A stretch of DNA of 7,772 nt from Planctomycetota bacterium (GTDB lineage: Bacteria; Planctomycetota; UBA8108; UBA1146; JAJFFE01). This document shows, piece after piece, positions 3,897 through 7,772 of the stretch; positions within the stretch are counted from its first letter, which is position 1; every line of letters begins with the position of its first letter. Both the position numbers and the translations under genes were made by a program. The notes under the pieces are model-generated. The model was not told the origin of the DNA. It was given only the letters and a program-made list of their open reading frames with translations, and ran no database searches. The stretch is taken from the NCBI GenBank assembly GCA_020425835.1, contig JAGQRC010000141.1, positions 1 through 7,772 of the forward strand, in the 5' to 3' direction.

Positions 3897-6731
3897 TCAG
3901 GGATCGATCGCCCGCACGGGCCGCACTCCGACCCAACGTTCCCGGTAGCCCGGCATCGCGTAGTAGCGGGCGATCGACGAGCAAGCCGATGGGTCGTCCC
4001 GGTAGTTGCCGCCTCGCATCAATCGCCGATCCTCCTTGTCGGCCGCGAGGATGTCTCGCTCACCCGTGCCGGCGAACACCGGGTTCGCGTAGGGCGAGAG
4101 TCGCTCCAGGCACCACTCACGAACGTTGCCGAGAACGCCGTGCAGGCCGAACGGGTTGGCCGGGAACGCGTCGACGGGACCGTGAGGGATGTACCCATCG
4201 GTGTCGTCGGGCCACGAGTCGATCTCCTTGCGTTCCGAGTCGGTGTACTCCCAGTAGCTCCGGTCCTTGTAGTTGGCACGTCCCTGGACTCCGGCCGGGT
4301 CGGAACCGAACCAGTACGCGGCGCGTGCACCTCCGCGTGCGGCGTACTCCCACTGGGCCTCGGTCGGGAGGCTGAGGACCATGCGGCCCAACTCACGATT
4401 GCAGTCGAACCAGCTCACGAACTCGACGGGGTGCGTTCGATCGACGACGTTCCGAACCGGTCCCGCCGCGAACTCGTCGCCGGGTCCGAGCACACTGGGA
4501 TTCTCACCGGTGAAGCGCTCCCACTGCGCCTGCGTGGTCTCGTACTTCGAGATGAAGAACGGAGAGAGCGTCACGAGGTTCGGCGACGGTGGGCGGGGCT
4601 CGCCCTCCGACTCCGTGGAACCCATGGCGAACGTCGTACCCGGGAGCAGGATGAACACCATTCCGGTCGACTCCGCCATGATCCACCGGCTCTGCGCTCG
4701 CGGATCGGCGGCCCGCATCGGACGTTCGCCGGTCAGAGGGTGCCAGAACTCCCAGAGTCCTTGCTCGTTCGGTTCGAGGGGAACGAGGCCGAGCTGGGGT
4801 GTCAGTTCCAAGTGATCGTAGAGTTCGGAACGAGCGATCGAGTCGATGGCGCGCGTCCACGCGGCTCGGGCCTCGGTCGATCCCAGGGTCAGGGACTCGA
4901 CCTGCAACGCGAACGACCGGCGTGCCTGCACGTTCTCGTAGAGTCGACGCGAAGAGGAATTCGGCAGTGTGAGCTCGTGAACGAACTCCTGGAGCGAATC
5001 GTGTTGCCATTGGAGCAACGAGTCGGCGAAGCGCCAGGTCTGCCGCGGTGCGTTCTCGATCGCACTCCAGAGTTCGGAGATCTTTCCGTCGATGATCCCG
5101 AGGACTCGTTGTTCGTTCGCGATCTTCGACGCGTCGTTCGAGGCGACCGCGATGTCCAGCCGTCCCTGGACCCGCTGGCGTCGCCTCGTCCACGTTTGCC
5201 ACTCCGCGAATCTCGGGTGGGCTCGCTGATCGGCGGCGCGCTGGGTGTCATCGTACGGCAAGGCGACGGCTCGGAGGTTCTCGAGTGACGTTCGATGCAA
5301 CGGAGCTCGCGGCCGGAGACGGTCGAAGCGTCGAATCCACTCATCGAACATCTCCACCATTTCCGGCCGCGCCGGATAGAGCGTCTCCGCCTCGACGCGG
5401 AGGTCGCTCAGCACTTTGAGATCCTCGAGCTTGACGATCTCCCGGTACTGACGACCGGTCGTCCAAGTGAAGACCCACGAGCCGATGGTCGTGATGCCCA
5501 AGAGCGACGCCAGGGCGATCGCGAGACCACGGTTGCGTTGAACCCACTTGACGAACTCGGCCCACGGTCCGGTGCGGTGGGCTCGAACCACCCGCTGCTC
5601 CAAGTAGGCGCGAAGGTCGTCGCGCATCGCGAGCATGTCCGGGTAACGCTCATCCCGGTCGCGGGACATCGCCTTCTCGCAGATCGCCACCAACTCCGAC
5701 GGCAGCCTCCGATCGATCTGCTGGATCGGCGTCGGGGACGACTCGCGCACCCGAGCGATGACATCGGCCGCGGTCGGGGTGTCTCCGGGGTCGACGAAGG
5801 GCATGCGACCGGTCAGGAGCGAGTAGAGGAGTGCGCCGACCGCGTAGACGTCGGTGCGTGCGTCGACCTGTTCGAGCTCTCCTCGCGCCTGTTCCGGAGC
5901 CATGAAGGCCGGCGTTCCGACCACCGCCCCCGCCTCGGTGAGCAGCGGCGAGCTCTCGACGCCACGAGTCTCGGCGCGGCGATCGGTCATGACCGTCGCG
6001 TCGGCGGAGTCGAGTGCGCCGGGCTCCGCGACGCCACGGTGGGGCGCGGTCTCGTCGGACCCGCGCACCTTGGCCAGCCCCCAGTCCATCACGTAGACCT
6101 CGCCGAAGCTCCCGACCATCACGTTGGCCGGTTTGAGGTCGCGGTGGATCACCTTGCGCGAGTGCGCGTAGGCGACGGCCTCGCAGACGCGGAGGATCAC
6201 GTTCAGCGCTCGGGTGAGCGACCAGTCGCGATGACCTTCGCGGACCCACTGGAAGATGGTCCGCAGGTCGTGACCGCGGACGAGTCTCATCGTGAAGTAG
6301 AGGCGGCCCTCGGCATCGAAGCCGATCTCGTGCACTGGCACGATCCCGGGGTGTTCGAGCTGTCCGGTGATCTGCGCCTCCTCGAGGAAGCGCCCGAGGA
6401 CGACGGGATCGTTGGCGACACGTTCGAGCGCGACCTTCATGGCGAGCTCACGGCGGAGATCGTCATCCCAGACGCGTCGGATCGCGCCCATACCGCCGCG
6501 CGCGATCTCACCTCGGTCGAGGTATCGGGTGGCGACTCGGTCCACCGGGATCGACGGCGATGACGAGGGGTCGGGCTCGCCGATGCGGATCGCGTCCGAC
6601 GGTCGAGTCACCTCGACGCTGTCGGCGTAGCGCGCCCAGAGCTGCTCGAGGAACGACGGGTCCGGCGCGACCGGAGAGGGTCCATCGGAGTCGGGGGGGG
6701 GATTCGGGAAGTTCATAGCGCGGAGCATCAT
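3897..6731 (-). CDS. Transmembrane serine/threonine protein kinase fused to an FGE-like (SUMF1-type) domain
   Basis: This 944-residue protein starts with a Pro/Ser/Asp-rich tail (1-65) and then a PknB-type kinase (about 70-376). The nucleotide loop 'ARGGMGAI' is at 77-84, the ATP lysine K99 is in 'ELAMKV', the catalytic loop 'HRDLKPANV' is at 196-204, the Mg loop is DWG (216-218) and 'MAPEQ' is at 277-281. All catalytic residues are present, so activity is expected. The activation segment is unusually long. One membrane helix (about 401-424) should put the kinase in the cytoplasm and the rest outside. Residues 430-680 form a helical region I do not recognise. Residues about 688-942 are an FGE/SUMF1-type domain: 'FAMGS' (701-705), 'HPVEFVSWFDC' (767-777), 'LPTEAQWEYAARGG' (788-801), 'NPFGLHGVLGNVREW' (859-873), 'MRGGNY' (905-910). 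The first FGE catalytic cysteine aligns with D912 and the second with C917. GGAG lies 5 nt before the first of two adjacent ATGs, which supports the 6731 start. Chlamydial Pkn1 has a comparable kinase-FGE fusion. The gene is transcribed divergently from the exported-protein gene. Confidence 0.93.
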   Translation of the reverse strand: MMLRAMNFPNPPPDSDGPSPVAPDPSFLEQLWARYADSVEVTRPSDAIRIGEPDPSSSPSIPVDRVATRYLDRGEIARGGMGAIRRVWDDDLRRELAMKVALERVANDPVVLGRFLEEAQITGQLEHPGIVPVHEIGFDAEGRLYFTMRLVRGHDLRTIFQWVREGHRDWSLTRALNVILRVCEAVAYAHSRKVIHRDLKPANVMVGSFGEVYVMDWGLAKVRGSDETAPHRGVAEPGALDSADATVMTDRRAETRGVESSPLLTEAGAVVGTPAFMAPEQARGELEQVDARTDVYAVGALLYSLLTGRMPFVDPGDTPTAADVIARVRESSPTPIQQIDRRLPSELVAICEKAMSRDRDERYPDMLAMRDDLRAYLEQRVVRAHRTGPWAEFVKWVQRNRGLAIALASLLGITTIGSWVFTWTTGRQYREIVKLEDLKVLSDLRVEAETLYPARPEMVEMFDEWIRRFDRLRPRAPLHRTSLENLRAVALPYDDTQRAADQRAHPRFAEWQTWTRRRQRVQGRLDIAVASNDASKIANEQRVLGIIDGKISELWSAIENAPRQTWRFADSLLQWQHDSLQEFVHELTLPNSSSRRLYENVQARRSFALQVESLTLGSTEARAAWTRAIDSIARSELYDHLELTPQLGLVPLEPNEQGLWEFWHPLTGERPMRAADPRAQSRWIMAESTGMVFILLPGTTFAMGSTESEGEPRPPSPNLVTLSPFFISKYETTQAQWERFTGENPSVLGPGDEFAAGPVRNVVDRTHPVEFVSWFDCNRELGRMVLSLPTEAQWEYAARGGARAAYWFGSDPAGVQGRANYKDRSYWEYTDSERKEIDSWPDDTDGYIPHGPVDAFPANPFGLHGVLGNVREWCLERLSPYANPVFAGTGERDILAADKEDRRLMRGGNYRDDPSACSSIARYYAMPGYRERWVGVRPVRAIDP

Positions 6732-6785
6732 AGCGGCTCCGCGCGACGTCGTTGACTACGGAAACCCACGAAAATCCCCGGATCG

Positions 6786-6815
6786 TTGTCCCGGGGTGCG
6801 GTGTTCCCGGATAAT
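6786..6815 (+). promoter_or_regulatory. Candidate sigma-70-type promoter for the exported-protein gene
   Basis: TTGTCC (6786-6791, 4 of 6 matches to TTGACA) and GATAAT (6810-6815, 5 of 6 matches to TATAAT) are separated by 18 bp. Transcription would start near 6822, leaving a leader of about 36 nt before the ATG at 6858. A better -35 match, TTGACT at 6752-6757, has no -10 element at the right distance. Confidence 0.5.
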
Positions 6816-6846
6816 CCCCATCCACCGAACTCCCGAGGAACTCCGA

Positions 6847-6851
6847 AAGGA
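6847..6851 (+). promoter_or_regulatory. Ribosome-binding site of the exported-protein gene
   Basis: AAGGA lies 6 nt before the ATG at 6858. The strong match and spacing, followed directly by a signal-peptide-like sequence, fix this start. Confidence 0.75.
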
Positions 6852-6857
6852 CGCGAG

Positions 6858-7772
6858 ATGATCGTTCGACGTTGGGTGTCATCGTTCTGCGCGAAGGGGC
6901 GGGGGGCTGCGTGCTTGGCCCTCGCGCTCGCACTGGCCTGGGGCTGGGGCTCTTCAGCGCGCGGCCAGTGCCCGTCGGTGACCGCGCTCAGCGTCACGAC
7001 CAACTGCACGACGCAGAAGGTCGAAGTCGACTGGGTCAACCCGGCGGTCGCGATCAGTGGCTGGGTGGTGCGCGTGACCGACCAGCAGACCGGTCTGATC
7101 GTCCAGGAGATCATGATCGACCAGCTCCCCGGGCAGCCGCCCGCGACGAGCGCGGAGATCGAGCTCCCCGGGGGGAACTACGGCGTGCAGGTGGCGGTTC
7201 AATGCGTGGCCGGCGGGCTCGGGATCGCCGGTGTGCCGCACGCGCATGCGGCGTCGTTCGGCGATCCGTACAACGTCGTCGTTCCCTACGAGGACGATGG
7301 CGGCGAGATCGACAGCTCGTCCGGTTGGCTCGACTTCATGGCCGGATTCGACAAGAGCTACATGTTCGTTCCGTCGTTGACCGACATCTGTGTCGCCGCG
7401 ATGGGCCCCGGCGATGTCGTCTGGGTGCTCTGCGGGACCTTTCCGGACTCGCACCAGCTGACCATGGCCGAAGGCAACGTGTTGAAGGACCTCACGCTCG
7501 CCGGGGTGGCGATCTACCTCGAAGGGGCGGACATCTGGGGCTTCGACCCGCAGACCGCGTATGCGGACTACGACGGGGTCAACGGTCGAGCGGGAGGCGT
7601 CGGCGTCGTTCCCGACGGCGACGATTCGTGCAACTTCATCGTCGGCGAGGCGTTCGGTGGCCTCGATCTGACCGGATGGTCGGAGGTCTATCCCGGGGAC
7701 CAAGCGGGCAACGACAGCACCGATCGATTGATCCCCACGGGGCAGGGACCGGCGCCGGCGGATCTCCACGGG
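6858..7772 (+). CDS. Exported protein of unknown function with N-terminal fibronectin-III-like segment, 3' end missing
   Basis: The frame is open from this ATG to the window edge, giving 305 residues. The N-terminus is a signal peptide: 'MIVRRW', a hydrophobic core 'ACLALALALAWGWG' (18-31), then 'SSARGQCP' (32-39), with cleavage probably near residues 34-37. Residues about 39-120 alternate short strands ('KVEVDWVNP', 'SGWVVRVTD', 'GNYGVQVAVQC') and resemble a fibronectin-III-like fold. Residues about 155-230 look like an alpha/beta domain. In particular 'GDVVWVLCG' (185-193) and 'LAGVAIYLEGADIWGF' (214-229) are reminiscent of the 'DVVIW..G ... L..YL..GG.LYLSG.D' pattern of glutamine-amidotransferase-like domains in large secreted bacterial proteins. 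This match is from memory and weak. Six cysteines lie in the predicted mature part (38, 50, 116, 178, 192, 258), which suggests disulfides. The mature part is acidic and rich in Gly and Asp, as is common for exported proteins. It is divergent from the kinase gene. Function is unknown. Confidence 0.85.
   Translation, partial: MIVRRWVSSFCAKGRGAACLALALALAWGWGSSARGQCPSVTALSVTTNCTTQKVEVDWVNPAVAISGWVVRVTDQQTGLIVQEIMIDQLPGQPPATSAEIELPGGNYGVQVAVQCVAGGLGIAGVPHAHAASFGDPYNVVVPYEDDGGEIDSSSGWLDFMAGFDKSYMFVPSLTDICVAAMGPGDVVWVLCGTFPDSHQLTMAEGNVLKDLTLAGVAIYLEGADIWGFDPQTAYADYDGVNGRAGGVGVVPDGDDSCNFIVGEAFGGLDLTGWSEVYPGDQAGNDSTDRLIPTGQGPAPADLHG

Larger units (their letters stand above)
6732..6857. promoter_or_regulatory. 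Divergent intergenic regulatory region
   Basis: These 126 bp separate the start of the kinase gene (leftward) from the start of the exported-protein gene (rightward), and must hold the promoters of both unless either is read through. It is locally richer in A/T runs than the flanking genes. A plus-strand promoter candidate is listed separately. A short inverted repeat, CCCCGG (6776-6781) and CCGGGG (6791-6796) with a 9-nt gap, overlaps its -35 element and could bind a regulator. I find no convincing housekeeping promoter for the kinase direction. Confidence 0.6.

Noticed and set aside
3828..5288. 486-codon open frame on the plus strand
   Set aside because: Antisense to the FGE-like and middle parts of the kinase gene. 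Composition is Arg/Gly/Val/Asp-rich, with no motif and no ribosome site.
5295..6563. 422-codon open frame on the plus strand
   Set aside because: Antisense to the kinase catalytic domain, whose HRD, DWG and APE motifs show the minus strand is the coding strand.
6752..6757. TTGACT as a -35 element for the exported-protein gene
   Set aside because: No -10-like hexamer lies 16-18 bp downstream; the TTGTCC/GATAAT pair is a better complete promoter.
6782..6807. Possible ECF-sigma-type promoter toward the kinase (GGAAC, 17 bp, CGAT on the minus strand)
   Set aside because: Only the -35-like half is a good match; the -10 half is not a recognised ECF motif, and short matches are expected by chance.
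6954..7769. 271-codon open frame on the minus strand at the right edge
   Set aside because: The plus strand here carries a good ribosome site, a signal peptide and a continuous frame to the edge. The minus-strand frame has none of these and reads as Arg/Asp/Val-rich antisense.

Overview
The window is GC-rich, gene-dense bacterial DNA with no tRNA, rRNA, CRISPR array or insertion sequence that I can see. The best taxonomic hint is the large membrane Ser/Thr kinase. It has a DWG-for-DFG magnesium loop followed by LAK, an 'ERYPDM..MRDDLRAYLE' end to the kinase domain followed by a 'W..FVKWVQRNRGLA' membrane entry, and a C-terminal formylglycine-generating-enzyme (FGE)-like domain. That style is most typical of Planctomycetota. 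The secreted protein at the right edge, with an N-terminal fibronectin-III-like segment, fits the same group. This assignment is inference, because no marker gene is present.

Layout, left to right. (1) Positions 2-2577, plus strand: a tightly packed lipid-modification operon. It holds the C-terminal half of a cyclopropane-fatty-acyl-phospholipid synthase (CFA synthase)-family enzyme cut by the window edge, a DUF1295 (steroid 5-alpha-reductase-like) membrane protein whose ATG overlaps the previous stop, and a second methyltransferase of the CFA superfamily that resembles plant (S)-coclaurine N-methyltransferase. (2) Positions 2540-3749, minus strand: a two-gene unit with a membrane-anchored TPR-like protein followed after 4 bp by an ArfB/YaeJ-type peptidyl-tRNA hydrolase. 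The hydrolase tail overlaps the tail of the methyltransferase in convergent orientation. (3) Positions 3750-3896: a short spacer with a 9-bp inverted repeat and a 13-bp tandem duplication. (4) Positions 3897-6731, minus strand: a 944-residue kinase/transmembrane/unknown region/FGE-like fusion. (5) Positions 6732-6857: a divergent promoter region. (6) Positions 6858 to the right edge, plus strand: an exported protein of unknown function, still open at the edge.

Working together: the left operon probably alters membrane acyl chains. Two S-adenosylmethionine (SAM)-dependent carbon-methylating enzymes flank a membrane protein of a reductase-like family, so a methylate-then-reduce or double-methylation route to an unusual lipid is a reasonable hypothesis. 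The kinase is predicted to cross the inner membrane once, with the kinase inside and the FGE-like domain outside. That FGE-like domain keeps only one of the two catalytic cysteines, so it is more likely a binding or sensing module than an active FGE. The exported protein is transcribed divergently from the kinase out of the same 126-bp region, and the two may be functionally linked, though only position supports this.

Most long competing open frames on the opposite strands here are consequences of high GC and were discarded.
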